Source of the DNA: Cavia porcellus
Lineage: Eukaryota > Chordata > Mammalia > Rodentia > Caviidae
Reading direction: 5' to 3'
Assembly (NCBI RefSeq): GCF_034190915.1
Contig: NW_026947485.1
Location: 29,587,519 to 29,651,518 of the forward strand
Length of the DNA: 64,000 bases
Each line of letters begins with the position of its first letter. Within the stretch, counting starts at the first letter, position 1. Below, piece after piece: positions 20,630 to 31,679 of the stretch. The notes beneath the pieces were generated by a model. It saw only the letters and a program-made list of their open reading frames with translations. It was not told the DNA's origin and searched no databases. The translations under genes were made by a program, and so were the position numbers.

Positions 20630-20716
20630 TTTCTTCTTTTTGTACCAGGGATTGAATTCACAAACTCACATGTGCCAAGCAGGTATTTTTGCCACTGTGC
20701 TAAATCCCTGGCCCTA
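20630..20716 (-). repeat. ID SINE
   Basis: The sequence 'ttgtaccagggattgaattcac...ccactgtgctaaatccctggccct' is a full-length antisense ID. Confidence 0.85.
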
Positions 20717-20968
20717 GAAGTCAGTTGATTTCTGCAGACATGTAGTGGTGCCCGATGATAGCAAATAGGACAAGATACTGGATTTGGCTTGATCATTATC
20801 TCTTCATTTGTGAGTGCACAAAGCAGTTGCATAGTGAAGAGAAGGAAGTTTATACACTTCCTCTGTCTTTGTGATACATGAAAAGACTCCTAGGAACCAA
20901 TTAGATGACAGAACCTAATATTCTAAAGATTTATCTCTATTCTGAGTGTCATGCTTAATATGCCATTA

Positions 20969-21072
20969 TAGAATTCTTCCATTTCTGTGCTCAGAATATT
21001 TTTCTCTAGTATTAATGACATTTACTTCTCATCATGGAAGATAAGTATCCTACTGGAGAGAGGCATGAACAA
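20969..21072 (+). repeat. 104-bp direct repeat, copy A
   Basis: This segment recurs at 21538-21641 with only two substitutions. It matches no known repeat family that I recognise. Confidence 0.92.
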
Positions 21073-21515
21073 GATTTGGACAATCTAACAGATTTGCAAA
21101 AGAGAATTATAGAAAATGGTTTGTAATAGAAAGATACTAAGCAATTAAATTCTTAAATATGTGAGTAACACTGGCACATTAACAGCTGGTTACCTTTTAA
21201 TTAAAATGTGCTTATCACAGACCCAAGAAGATACTATAATTATCCTTATTATTCAAAGGTTTGATTTACATCCATACCATTCATGAAACTACTCAGCAAT
21301 AGATTTTCAAAATGCTCTATTTTACACATAGCACATTAAATTGATTTTCTTTTTTAGATATTACAGTTTAAATGTTTCTCAAATGTTTTGCAGAATCTTG
21401 GAGATTTTAGGAGGCAGGAATTGTATTCAGCGTAGTCTGTACCCTGCACTCAGGTGTCTCAACAGAGCCACACATTTCCTGGAAGAAAAATAATTGGTGA
21501 CAAGTACTTAGTTAC
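21073..21515. other. Unique sequence between the 104-bp repeats
   Basis: AT-rich sequence with no recognised repeat or gene. Confidence 0.4.
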
Positions 21516-21538
21516 ACAAGGTACAGAAAGTACCTTGT
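21516..21538 (+). other. Perfect 9-bp-stem hairpin at the duplication junction
   Basis: ACAAGGTAC, a 5-base loop AGAAA and GTACCTTGT form a perfect inverted repeat. Its right arm ends exactly where the 104-bp copy B begins. Confidence 0.85.
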
Positions 21539-21641
21539 AGAATTCTTCCATTTCTGTGCTCAGAACATTTTTCTCTAGTATTAATGACATTTACCTCTCA
21601 TCATGGAAGATAAGTATCCTACTGGAGAGAGGCATGAACAA
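21538..21641 (+). repeat. 104-bp direct repeat, copy B
   Basis: 102 of 104 positions are identical to 20969-21072. There is no poly-A and no target-site duplication, so retroposition is not the likely mechanism. Confidence 0.92.
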
Positions 21642-21764
21642 AAATGCCAAGGTAAAGATGTCTGGCAGTCAAGAGCAAATTACTGAACAAAGATGCCATG
21701 TAGTAATGTGATATTTTTGTAATCAGCATTTTAATATTTTGTATCATTTGATTTTTTCCTCTTT

Positions 21765-21987
21765 GCTGTGAAGGGTTGAATTCAGGGTCTCTTGGATGGC
21801 TAGAAGCCACCTTTCTACTGATCTGTATCCTCAGCTCTCCCTAGATTTTCTATTTGGTGACAGGGTCTTGCTATGTAGCTTAGGCTGGCCTTCAGCTTAC
21901 TGTGTAGCCTAGGCTGGCATGACAGTGATCCTCCAGTCTTAGCCTCCTGAATGCTGAGATTATAGGCATGTACAACCATTCCTGGCC
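21765..21987 (-). repeat. Composite B1-ID SINE, old
   Basis: A decayed antisense ID ('gggttgaattcagggtctcttgg...tgtatcctcagctctcc') is joined to a B1 with internal duplication ('gtagcttaggctggccttcag' and 'gtagcctaggctggcatgac'), ending 'ctgagattataggcatgtac'. Confidence 0.72.
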
Positions 21988-22077
21988 CATTAGACATTTT
22001 TTATGTAAACAATTGTCTATATGTGTATTTAAATATTTTAGCACATATATTTATATTGCATGTTAAAAGGTTAACTG

Positions 22078-22158
22078 AGGATTAAGGATATGACTCAAAG
22101 GAGAACTTGCCTAGAGGGCTTAAGGCCCTGGGTTTGACCCCCAGCCCAGCAAAAAAAG
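22078..22158 (+). repeat. ID SINE, old
   Basis: The sequence 'gaggattaaggatatgactcaaagg', 'ccctgggtttgacccccagc' and the tail 'gcaaaaaaagg' mark a diverged sense ID. Confidence 0.7.
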
Positions 22159-22194
22159 GCATTAATTATACAAACTAGTGACTTTCACTATAAT

Positions 22195-22789
22195 ATTTTC
22201 ATGCATGCATGTGTACACACTCCATGCTTTGACCATATCCACCCTCTCTGCTATTGCCTCGTATTCTTTTCTTTCTCTGCTCTCGCCTCTTCCCCTTTTG
22301 TTTCCCTAATTATCTTCTATTTTCAGATAATTTGTTGCCTTCCTCTTCCTCCTCCTTCTCCTCTTTCCCTTCTCCTCTTTCTTCCCCTCCTCTTCCTCCC
22401 TCTCCTTCTAGTTTCCATATACAATAAAAACACGTTATTCTTGTCTTTCCTGGTCTGGTTTATTTTGCATAACACAATAACCTCCATTTCTATCCATTTT
22501 TTCTGTAAATTACATACTCATTTTTCTTTATAGTTAAATAATACTTCAGTGTGTGTGTGTGCATATATATATATAACATACACATACACATACATATATA
22601 TGTAATTTCAAAATCTATTTATCTTCTGACAAGCACCTAGGGGTTCACATCACCTTGCTTATTGTGAATAGCTCTACAAAAACATGGGTGTGCCAGTATC
22701 TATTTTGAACACTGACTGCATTTCCATCAGTGTGATGTTTAGTAATTTTAACTGTAGATTGTAATTTTCTCAGATGGGATGTGTATTAA
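22195..22789 (-). repeat. L1 3' end, antisense (rodent-type)
   Basis: It begins with 'catgcatgcatgtgtaca', the antisense of the end seen at 28060-28075. It continues through a polypyrimidine stretch (22335-22420, the complement of an L1 3' UTR polypurine tract) and into antisense ORF2 end sequence 'acctccatttctatccattttttctg' and 'cacctaggggttcacatcacc'. The 110-codon + strand frame is antisense noise. Confidence 0.78.
22546..22612 (+). repeat. (GT)/(AT)/(CA) compound microsatellite within L1
   Basis: (TG)n, (TA)n and (CATA)n runs replace the place where L1 normally reads 'attccattgtgtatatatacc'. Confidence 0.85.
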
Positions 22790-22975
22790 GTTTTCCCACA
22801 GCTAAGACACAATACCTGACACCCACAATTTAAAGGAGGAGAGGTTTATTTCGTCTCACAGTTACAGTGGGTTCAGTCCATGGTTAACCAGCTCCAAGAC
22901 ATAAGCACCATGGTGAAGGGACATGGCAGAAGAACGCTGATCACATCTTGGCAACTAGGAGAGAGAGAGCGACAG

Positions 22976-23019
<44 letters not shown>

Positions 23020-23140
23020 TGAGACTCCTCCAAGGTCTCAGCCTCACCACAGCAGCACTCCCATGATCCAGTCACCTTTCAAAAACCTCACTTCTGCATG
23101 TGAGGCTTTTGAGGGGTACTTTAGAGCCAAGCCATATCAG
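22790..23140 (-). mobile_element. MaLR-type solo LTR, antisense
   Basis: The antisense MaLR LTR landmarks follow in order: 'agacacaatacctgac', 'gaggtttatttcgtctcacagtt', 'gttcagtccatgg', 'catggcagaagaac', 'ctccaaggtctcagcc' and 'gccatatcag' at the end. No internal coding region lies beside it. Confidence 0.75.
22959..23016 (+). repeat. (GA)n microsatellite inside the LTR
   Basis: There are about 20 near-perfect GA units. The 99-codon frame through it is low-complexity translation. Confidence 0.92.
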
Positions 23141-23709
23141 GGTCCATGCATGATATGTTCTCAGAGTCATTCTGTATAGGTCTGCATCTTTTTAGCACTA
23201 CAAGTGAGGAACATGGTAAAAGTTTTCAACCTTCTCTACTGCAGCTTCCTTTTCCTTAAAAAACTTGTGATGTTACATCTGCTTCTGTGTGGAGGATAAG
23301 AAGCCCATTGTGGTGTCCTTTGTGAGTTACTCATTCTGTTCTGGTAAATTTTTTTTTTTTTAATGCTTGGAGATCAGGGATTTCACAGTAATATTCCTAA
23401 TTCTTTGTCCATGAACTGCTGAAAATGAAGGACCCTTATTCTCCATTAATTTAGTGTATCCTCTCCCTGACCTGTTCTTTTTTTCTTTCTCTTTAGAATT
23501 CCTATTATTCACATAATAGATATCCTCTAAATATTTTATTTTTCATTTTTCCTGGGCCTTGAAATATTTCTTGTAATATGTAATTTATACATCTGCAGTG
23601 ACCAACCCTCTTCTTCTAGACACTGACTACTAAAATTTTAAATTAAAAAAATCATAATTTTATTTTCAGAAAATTATTTTATGGTATAATTGAGTCTCCT
23701 TTTTTTAAC
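23141..23709. other. Unassigned sequence
   Basis: It is AT-rich with a T-run at 23349-23361. It might be very old L1, but I see no diagnostic phrase. Confidence 0.3.
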
Positions 23710-23790
23710 TTTATTTTTGTGATGCCGGGGATCAAACCCAGGCCCTTTTGCCAGACAAGCACTGACCACTGAGTTATACCCTTAGTCTTC
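23710..23790 (-). repeat. ID SINE, diverged
   Basis: The sequence 'gatgccggggatcaaacccaggccc...ccactgagttatacccttagtc' is an antisense ID. Confidence 0.7.
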
Positions 23791-24979
23791 TTATTAATTT
23801 TTAGACAGAATTAAATGGGAGAGCATGTAGATAGATCTTTACTATTCTGGAAACCTACTGGATGTTTTAGCTTTCATACTAGTAGAGATGAAACTTTTCC
23901 CCCCTAATCTCTGATCTACCTAGTCTCTCTCTATAAGACTATTCCCAAGAAATAACTTTGATGATGTCCGAATAAATCATATCCAAAGAAGATCTGGAGG
24001 TTAGATATTTATTTCTCTTCCTATTTCTAAAAGCTTCATGAATCTTATTTTACATGAAAAACATTTTAGAGTTCATGAACACATAATGACACAAGTCACG
24101 TGAATAAGTGCTTTGAGAATAACCCTAGAAGGGCTGTCGTCAGGCAGATTCGGAGTTCCCTCAGTGTTCTCTTAAATGTCACCCAGTTTTACTGTAATAT
24201 GAGTCAGAGGCTGGGACTCAGAATTATTTCTGCTCCCTCTAGCAATAGGTTGAATCACATTATATCACACGAAAAAGATAAAAGTTTATGGGCCACTTAC
24301 TCTTAAAGTTTCTGTATCAAAAACTAGTATGTGTGTTTTCTACCAGCTTGCTACTAATGACTATGTATTAAAGTTATATTAGGCAGGGGAGAGTTAGGGC
24401 GTGATAAATATTCCTGAATGATGGGAAGGGATTGGTTATTCTCATGATGATTAATGAACATGCTTGTTTTGGGTCCTTTTCCAATTTACATTTGTCACTT
24501 TATTTTTAAAATGTTCTTTTAAAAAATCAACCTGGAACCTAAATTACTTTATATCTGACATTTGATGTTCATGACTTCCCATCAAGGTAAAGAGGAGCTT
24601 TTGAGATATTTCACTTACTGGTTCACAGTTAGAAAACTGAAGCACAGACAAGCTACCATGTGGGGTCCCCTGCAGCCAAGAAGGAAAGCAAACCATTCTC
24701 ACATCCTCCCTCTGATTTTGATGCTCTTTAAGTGAGAGGTGGAATGTGCCCCATGGGTCTCCCCTTATGCAAACACACTGGTATCCTTAATTCTCCCTTA
24801 TCATTGAATTTTAAATGGTATTTGATGTGGGTGCTTCCTCTCCTCTCCTTCCCTTAGTCTGTAAGATACCACACCTTTGATTTTTTTTTCCTGCCTCTCA
24901 TTTTCTCCAAGCCTTTCACCATCTTTTTTTGCTCCTCTTATTGTCTGGGAATCAGTTTTGATGGGGTGAACATTCATTT
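23791..24979. other. Mostly unassigned sequence
   Basis: No gene or family is recognised. The 68-codon frame at 24100-24306 has no domain. Confidence 0.35.
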
Positions 24980-25130
24980 ATTCATTTGTTAGCGAGTGCT
25001 TATTATGTGCCAGACACAACGCTAAGAAAGGGTAATAAAAGAGTGTGGTCAGAAAAGAACAAAAAGGTGTGATAACTCCTCTTAGCATGCACATTCCAGT
25101 GGGAGAGACAGATTTAAAAAAAAAACAGCA
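24980..25130 (+). repeat. MIR-family SINE, diverged
   Basis: The sequence 'gcgagtgcttattatgtgccagacacaacgctaag' is the MIR 5' core followed by a MIR-like middle. Confidence 0.7.
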
Positions 25131-25194
25131 AATAAATTAACAAATAGTGTTAAGAAGGTCAGAGTACACTTTTAAAACAATGCTCTGGGAGAGC

Positions 25195-25605
25195 AGGTGT
25201 GGAAGCGAGGCACTAGTGGAGAGCTGTGGAAGACACTGCTGGCTGGTTCCTTAAGTTCCCGCCAGCCTCTCTGTTCTACTCACTATGCTGTCTGAAGGTC
25301 TAGATTTTACTTTTCCAACCTCTCTTGCATCTACATTTGGTCATGTGACCTCGATTTGACAGGAAACTTCTGGAAAGGGAAGAGATGTAAGGTAAGAACT
25401 GCCTGGCACTAACTTTCTCCTGTTGTCATGAGCTCTTGCTTTCTGTCTTTGAACTAAGGATACCTGTCAGCCATTTTGTGATTAAGGAGGACAAAGTGAA
25501 CAAAATGGTAGAGCCACTGGGAAAACTCTGGAACCACCTCGTTAGACTTCTTGACCTGGAATCAACTAACTACCTTTGTTATTTAAGCCACTAATACTTG
25601 TCACT
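25195..25605 (+). repeat. Possible old LTR (MLT-like) remnant
   Basis: The phrases 'gccattttgtgattaaggagg', 'aaaatggtagagccactggg' and 'tttgttatttaagccac' resemble the 3' half of old mammalian LTRs. The assignment is weak. Confidence 0.35.
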
Positions 25606-26105
25606 GAAAGTATTTCTCATTAGTGGTTCTTGTGGAATCTCAGTAAGAGTTGATGGCTTAGACTCGGGAGACAGTGCTGAGTCCCATCTTTATGCAGTCA
25701 CTCGAGGACTTCACCTTCGTGTCTGAGCTCATTGTTATCTTTCTCTCTTTTCATGGTAACTGCATTTGCTTGTGGTTTATCTCTATTTCTAAACATTCCA
25801 AGAACCTTTGAACTTCTCAGCCTCTCATTGAACTGTTCACCACCCAATCCTTCCATGACTGTCAGGGCAGTATGCAGGCTACCATTCCACAACTCTCATC
25901 CAGAACTAATGATGGATACTGACAGATGCTTTAATCCCAAGTGATGTAGCCTTGAATTCAAAGTATTGTACTGGAAGAACCGCCTCTGCTTATAAAACAT
26001 CTTCACAATTTTGTTAGTCTTCAAAAACATATTCTCCACTTCAACTTTTTGCTTGGAAATTTGGTCTTATTCATTTAAAAAGCATCCATGTCTTCTGCAT
26101 CAAAC
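25606..26105. other. Unassigned sequence
   Basis: No repeat or exon is recognised. Overlapping small frames on both strands argue against coding. Confidence 0.35.
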
Positions 26106-26215
26106 ATTTTTTAAACATGTTAATTTTTACAACCAACATATAAGATTGGTTTTATATTCTCATTTCACTGAAAAGGAAAACACATAATTAAAGAGATCAT
26201 CTTGTTCAAGATCAA
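26106..26215 (+). repeat. MIR SINE, left part (interrupted by L1)
   Basis: The phrases 'ttctcatttcactgaaaaggaaaac' and 'catcttgttcaagatca' are MIR sequence. Its continuation is at 28143-28215. Confidence 0.65.
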
Positions 26216-27648
26216 AAGAGAAGAATGGGTCACAAAATCGACACACAAAAATCAAGAGCATTTCTATACACCAAGAATAAATCCACCAAGAAAGAAGTCA
26301 GGAAAACAATTTCATGTACAATAGCTTAAAAAATTAAATATGTAGGAATCAACCTAATCAAGGAGATAAAACTTCTATGCTGAAAATTACAGAACTCTGA
26401 AGAAAGAAATTGGAGATGAAATAAGAAAATGAAATGACATCCTTTATTCTTGGACTAGAAGAATTAATATTTTTATAATGTCCATATTACCAACAGTAAC
26501 TATAGATTTAATGGAATATCTATTAAAATACCAAAAACATCTTTCATAGAGTTATTTTAAAAATCTTAACATTCATAAGGAATCAGGAAAGACCTAAAAT
26601 AGCCAAAGACATCCTGAGCAAAAGAGCAAAACTGGAGGCTTTACAATCCCTGGTTTTAAATTATACTACAAAGCTATTACAACAAAAACAACTCAGCACT
26701 GATACAAAAACAGACATACAGACCAATAGAACAGAAGACAACAAACAACCACAAGAATCTAAAACCATCTGATTTTTGATAAAGAGGCCAAAAACATATG
26801 TTGTTTAACAAATGCTTCTGGGAATACTGACTATACACTTGTAGAAGACTGAATTAGATCCTTGTACTAAAATCAAACCATGGATCAAAGACCTAGGTAT
26901 AAAGATAGAAACATTGAAATTGTTGAAAAATAACATGGAGGAAACACGTGATCCCAGTCACAGGGAAACACTTCCTGAGTAGAACTCTAATAGCATGGGA
27001 AGTAATATCAAGAAGTATTGAATGGGAGTACATCAAATTAAAAAGCTTCCATAGAGCAAAGGAACAATCAACAGAATGAAAAGATGACCTATGGAATGGA
27101 TACAATTATTTCTCACTGCTGTTCTGAAAAAGGACTAATATCTAGAAAACATGAAAAACTAAAAAAATTAACCCTCCAAAAACAAATGGTTCAATCAAAA
27201 AATGAGCAAATCAATTGAATAGGCACTTCTCAAAAGAAGTACAAATACACATAAGAAGAAATTTTCTTCATTTTAAGCCAGTAAGAAAATGCAAATCAAA
27301 ACAACTTAGATCCCATCTTATTCCAGTCAGAATGGTTATCATCATCAAGAACACAGAAAACAGTACAATTCTGGTACAAGGAAAAAAGGAATCTTCCTAC
27401 ATTGTTGATGGTAATGGAAACTACTACAATCAATATGGAAATCAGTGTCTTGAAAACTAAAAGCAAAAGTTCTATATGACTTAGGTATACCTTTCCTGGG
27501 TATATTACACCCCCCATTAATGATATTATACTACAGTGGTACATCCATAACCTGTACATCCAGGTTTATAAGCAACACAATTCACAATAGCTAAATTCTG
27601 GAAGCAGCCTTAGATGCCCATCCACAGATTAATAAATAAAGAAAATAT
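26216..27648 (+). repeat. L1 ORF2 3' half, sense
   Basis: The sequence reads in L1 sense order. It includes 'aaaaatcaagagcatttctatac', 'gtaggaatcaacctaatcaagg', 'gaagaaagaaattggagatg', 'gaatcaggaaagacctaaaatagcc', 'gcaaaactggaggctttac', 'gtcagaatggttatcatcatcaag' and 'cacaatagctaaattctgg'. Stops and indels destroy the ORF2 C-terminal frame. It is 5'-truncated. Confidence 0.9.
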
Positions 27649-27740
27649 GGGGCTGGGGATTTAGCTCAGTGGCATAAGCACCTGCCTTGGAAGCAGGCTA
27701 TCGTGAGTTCGATCCCTGGTACCAATAAAAAAAAAAAGAA
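27649..27740 (+). repeat. ID SINE inside L1
   Basis: The body is complete, 'ggggctggggatttagctcagtgg...cgtgagttcgatccctggtaccaat' plus A-tail. The anticodon-loop equivalent reads CTTGGAA rather than CTTGCAA. AAAGAAAATAT/AAAGAAAATGT flanks suggest the target-site duplication. Confidence 0.92.
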
Positions 27741-28130
27741 AGAAAAGAAAATGTGATTTATAAATACAACGGAATATTATTCAGCCATAAAGAATAATGC
27801 AGTCATGTCATTTGCAAGAAAATAGATGGAACTTGAGACTATCATACCAAGCAAAATAAACCAGATTCAGAAAATTAAATATCACACACTTTCTCTTATA
27901 AATAAATAAGCTTTCTCTTATAATTAAATATCACATTTTTCTCTTATAAATAAAGGTCTTATAAATAGAAGGTAGTCTCTACCTTCTAGAGATGGGGAAG
28001 AGGACCAGGGAAGCGGGAAGGAAAGGGGCGTAAAAGGATTGAAGATGAACAAGATATGTTGCATGCATGTACAAATTCCCCACAGCAGGCATAGCAACTC
28101 TGTAATATAAATATGCAACAATAAAAAGTT
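27741..28130 (+). repeat. L1 ORF2 end and 3' UTR, sense
   Basis: The phrase 'ggaatattattcagccataaagaataatg' is the conserved ORF2 end. A G-rich polypurine tract (27990-28030) typical of L1 3' UTRs and an A-rich end 'gcaacaataaaaag' follow. TCTCTTATAA is repeated several times at 27890-27965, a small local expansion. Confidence 0.85.
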
Positions 28131-28142
28131 TTCACTTTTTTA

Positions 28143-28215
28143 AAGAAAGCCAGAAAGAGGCAGAGCTTGGATTTGAACCCAAGTATGAACACTTTGGTTT
28201 CTAGCCCAGGGTGTC
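28143..28215 (+). repeat. MIR SINE, right part
   Basis: The sequence 'cagaaagaggcagagcttggatttgaacccaag' is the MIR 3' core and continues the MIR at 26106-26215 across the L1 insertion. Confidence 0.7.
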
Positions 28216-28384
28216 TCCTGAGCTTTCTGACTAGAGTCTCGGTTGCCTCAATCCGTGACACTCTCTTTGGTTTTCTGCTGATACACATCTGTTTCTACTC
28301 TCCGCCCCTCCAGGAATTTTCCTGAAATTTGCCTCACCCAGGAGTCTTGTCATGTGTTTTTTTTTCAGTGCTTTGATAGCTTTT

Positions 28385-28585
28385 GTTTGTGTGTGTGTGT
28401 TGCTAGGGATTGAACCGAGGCCTTCACACTGAGCTACATCCCCAGCATTGTTTCTTTATTTTTTATTTTGAGACATTACTGCAGTAAATCACTAATTTGG
28501 TCATGCTAGGCTTGAACTTGTGATCTTCCTGCCTCAGTTTCTCAGGGTGCTGGGCTCACAGGCATGCACCACCACACCTGGATGA
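28385..28585 (-). repeat. Composite B1-ID SINE
   Basis: A short antisense ID ('gctagggattgaaccgaggcc...cactgagctacatccccagc') is joined to a B1 ('gagacattactgcagtaaatcac...gtgctgggctcacaggcatgcacc'). A (GT)n run sits at its left edge. Confidence 0.75.
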
Positions 28586-28589
28586 ATAG

Positions 28590-29215
28590 GGCAGATATTT
28601 ACAGACTTTTTTGTGGTGGTGATATTAATTGCAGTTGCTTCACACAGTTGCTAATTCCTTTTCTTTATGGTCTGTCTCGTCAATCAAATTTCAGATTTCC
28701 CAAGGGCTGGAGAAAGCAACACATTCTTCCTTAAATTTTTATCATAGTTTTTAGTACTTTCATAGTAGGTACAATCATTAATTGATGCTAGTCTAATAAA
28801 TGGGCAAGTAATCAATGAGAATATTGCACCAAATCTGTCTGGCTTCATACAATTATTTACATCCTTTGATTTCATTTTGACATTCACAGGCTGTAAGTCC
28901 TAAAGAACAACTTTTGTTTTTATGACAAAATTCTAACATGTTCCCTATTGTGGTAAATACTGTATTTGATAACCTTTTTAATTAGCACTACATTTTAAAT
29001 GCTTTTAAAATGCCCCATTGTGTGTTTGCCCAATAGTCCATGACAATTCAGATATGTAATTGCTATCATAGATTACCTAGTGACCATCATTAAACAATTA
29101 GAGAGATTTAAACATGTGTAATGCCAATTAGGCAAATTATCAACTCTGGGTTGTTAAGATAATAGGAACCTGATGATGATTTTGTTTTGGAACTCGAGTA
29201 AAATCACAGCTACAG
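28590..29215. other. Repeat-poor AT-rich block
   Basis: No repeat family is recognisable over about 600 bp. It holds several TAATT/ATTA homeodomain-type cores ('cattaattgatgc', 'acaattagagag', 'gccaattaggcaaattatc'). A candidate conserved non-coding element (inference only). Confidence 0.35.
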
Positions 29216-29588
29216 GGATGTGGATGAATCCTGTGAATTTAGTGCCTCTGGAAGTAAGGAGCCACTTTAAGGAGAGAGAATTTGGCACACTAGTGACTTT
29301 GGGACTTGTGCCCTGTATTTGTCACTCTATTAATACTTGACTGTGACTCCCAAAGTACTTCTCCTGGACTGTACCATGGGAGCAAAGGGAGTCAAGCCCA
29401 AGCCAAGATACAGCCAGGCAGTAACCCTTATCTTTTCCCTTGGAGCACACCCCACATCAATACCATCCTATTTCTGGCTTTGCTTTTGCAGCCCCCCTGA
29501 TCTATTAGGCCTCCACTCAACAGGTTCTAGTAAGCATTATATTTTTCTCCCCCTGAAACAATGATGCCTGTCTTATTAGGAGTCATCC
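29216..29588. other. Unassigned sequence
   Basis: No repeat is recognised. Small frames at 29306-29564 have no domain. Confidence 0.35.
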
Positions 29589-29793
29589 AAGCTCAGTGTG
29601 GCGGTGCACACCTGTAACCCCAGCTACTTGGGAGGCTGATGCCAGAGGACAAGCTTGAGCACAACACGGATAACTTAGTAAGACCATGTCTCAAAGAGAA
29701 ATAAAAATATGAATATACCACATAGCAGAACACTTGCCTAGCATGCACGAGGCCCTGGATTTGATCCCCAGCACAGTGGGGTAGGAAAAATAA
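29589..29793 (+). repeat. Composite B1-ID SINE, sense
   Basis: The B1 half is 'gctcagtgtggcggtgcacacctgtaaccccagctac', ending 'agaccatgtctcaaag'. It is joined to an ID half 'agcagaacacttgcctagcatgc...ccctggatttgatccccagcac'. The order is B1 then ID, as in squirrel composite SINEs. Confidence 0.82.
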
Positions 29794-30455
29794 GTCATCC
29801 AAGATTGTCCAGAGTTTTCACAAAACCATTTGACCTGATCACTTCAAGCAGTTCTTGGACTGTTGGAGACTTGTTAAAGAATAAGAGCAAGGAAGGAACA
29901 TGACATGTTCTCTGAAGGAACATGACATGGTTTTGGAACATTTTGTGTTTTAAAGAAATGGCATTTCATTTTTCCTAAATGATTGGAAGTGGTTTTCAAA
30001 AACTGATGGGGAAGTATATCTAGTAGTTTAAATGCCATTTCAGAAACATACACGAAACAATATGCCAGACTCTGCGTGTGTTTGTGCATTTCTCTTAGAG
30101 GAAGGACTGGTTACACTTCCATCAGATTCTGCTCTTCAGCCTTTTGTAAGTCGTGAGATGGCTGCATCCTTCCTGTGAGGCACCAAGCAATAGTGTGTGC
30201 TGGAGACTGAAGGTGCTTTACTGTGAATAGGAGTAAAAATATAATTGAAGTCAAAATTCAAAAAGTGAAAGAAATAGTCTCAACCCACAATGCTGTCTTT
30301 CATAATTATATAGCCAAGAGCTGCAGAGACTGAAGGTCACTATGGTCATTAAGGGGCCTATTGTCTGCCTGGAAAACTGTCTGGGGTCTTGGAAGTAAAG
30401 AAAGGAAGGTAGAATTCTACTCCTCACCCACAGAATGTTTTAGATTCCTTTTAGA
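29794..30455. other. Unassigned sequence
   Basis: No repeat or exon is recognised. A tandem duplication of GGAACATGACATG lies near 29893-29930. Confidence 0.4.
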
Positions 30456-30604
30456 AAGTCAACCTTTGGGGGTTGGGGATTTAGCTCAGCGGCATAAGCG
30501 CCTGCCTTGCAAGCAGGCAGCCGTGAGTTCAATCCCTGGTACTGATAAAAACGGAAAAGACAAAAAAAAAATTAAAAAAAAAAAAAAGGAAGTCAACCTT
30601 TGGG
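30456..30604 (+). repeat. Young ID SINE with 15-bp target-site duplication
   Basis: AAGTCAACCTTTGGG at 30456-30470 and 30590-30604 are perfect target-site duplications. The ID body (30471-30550) has A box TAGCTCAGCGG (30482-30492) and B box GTTCAATCC (30527-30535), the internal RNA polymerase III promoter. The anticodon arm CCTGC-CTTGCAA-GCAGG (30501-30517) retains anticodon TGC, that of tRNA-Ala. The tail starts 'gataaaaacggaaaagac', shared with the copies at 31.5, 36.8 and 48.6 kb. Confidence 0.95.
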
Positions 30605-31266
30605 TAGGTAGGTAGGGGTGTGGCACACCTTGCTAGAGCAGGAACAGCTGTCCTCTGAGATGATGGTGTTTCGCAGGGACCCATGTGTGTGCTTCAGTTT
30701 ATGTGTATCATAGTTGGTGAGCCAAACTGCATCTTTAGAGTCTTGAGCTTGCTGCTTGATTTTTTTCAACCTTGTCCATGAACACAGTAGTTAGTATCAG
30801 GGCTCGACTTCTTTATTTGTCAAATTTAGAAAGAAATTATTAGCAAAGTTAAGTATGGTCATGGAGGCAGACACTTTCTCTTTCAAATGAAATAAAAACA
30901 TCTCTTACCTCCCTCCCATATCCAAATTGAGAGTCTGCTTAGTGTGCCTGAACAGCTCTGCCCGCTTCCGTTCAGGCTGGAGCTGTTTTCTGGCTCATTC
31001 TTTAATTCTGTTCCCCTGGCAGACATCTGTGGTACATCACTGCAGTGTGCATGGTGCAGACTGAGCCAGGCACAAAGCTGCCCCACCTGCCCTGCACCAG
31101 TGGAGCCATGCGTTTCACGTGAAGTTTACTAACCCAAATGGTGAACGATGCAAAGCATCACTGGCTAAGCTTCAGATGGTCCTGAATTGAGTCCGGGTGG
31201 ACAGCAGGGAAGCAAGGGCATCTGCAGCAGGAGACCTCGCGTGAGCTAAGGAATGGGGTCAAGGAA

Positions 31267-31269
<3 letters not shown>
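30605..31269. other. Unassigned sequence
   Basis: No gene is recognised. (GGTA)n lies at 30602-30614. Confidence 0.35.
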
Positions 31270-31304
<35 letters not shown>

Positions 31305-31320
31305 ACGTGTGTGTGCGTGA
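31270..31320 (+). repeat. (GT)n microsatellite
   Basis: About 17 GT units, then gcacgtgtgtgtgcgtg. Confidence 0.93.
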
Positions 31321-31397
31321 AAAGCAGAGGAAGAAGCTAAAACTAGAACAAAAAGTAGACCAGGACTAGATCACAGGACACCTGAAGTTTGTTTGTT

Positions 31398-31484
31398 TTG
31401 CAGCACTGTGGATAGAACCCGGGCTCTTGTATATCCGAGGCAAGCACTTGAGCAGACCACGGAGTGGCACCCCAGCCCTGGAAC
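31398..31484 (-). repeat. ID SINE, old
   Basis: The sequence 'gcactgtggatagaacccggg...gagtggcaccccagccct' is an antisense, decayed ID. Confidence 0.6.
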
Positions 31485-31513
31485 TTTGTGTGGACTCAAA
31501 AGTCGATCCCATA

Positions 31514-31659
31514 GATAATGGAAATTATTATTATTATTATTATTTTTTTGTCTTTTTCATTTTTATCGGTACCGGGGATCGAACTCACGACCACTTGCTT
31601 GCAAGGCAGGTGCTTATGCCGCTGAGCTAAATCCCCAGCCCCGATAATGGAAATTATTA
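31514..31659 (-). repeat. Young ID SINE with 17-bp target-site duplication
   Basis: GATAATGGAAATTATTA at 31514-31530 and 31643-31659 are perfect. Between them are an ATT-rich run, 'gtctttttcatttttatcgg' (the diagnostic tail) and the full antisense ID body ending 'gctaaatccccagcccc'. Confidence 0.95.
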
Positions 31660-31679
31660 AAGAGGTTATTGAGGGGTTA

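Noticed and set aside
30471..30550. tRNA-Ala gene candidate (A box, B box and anticodon arm)
   Set aside because: The flanking target-site duplications and A-rich tail make it an ID SINE, and the acceptor stem does not pair as in a real tRNA.
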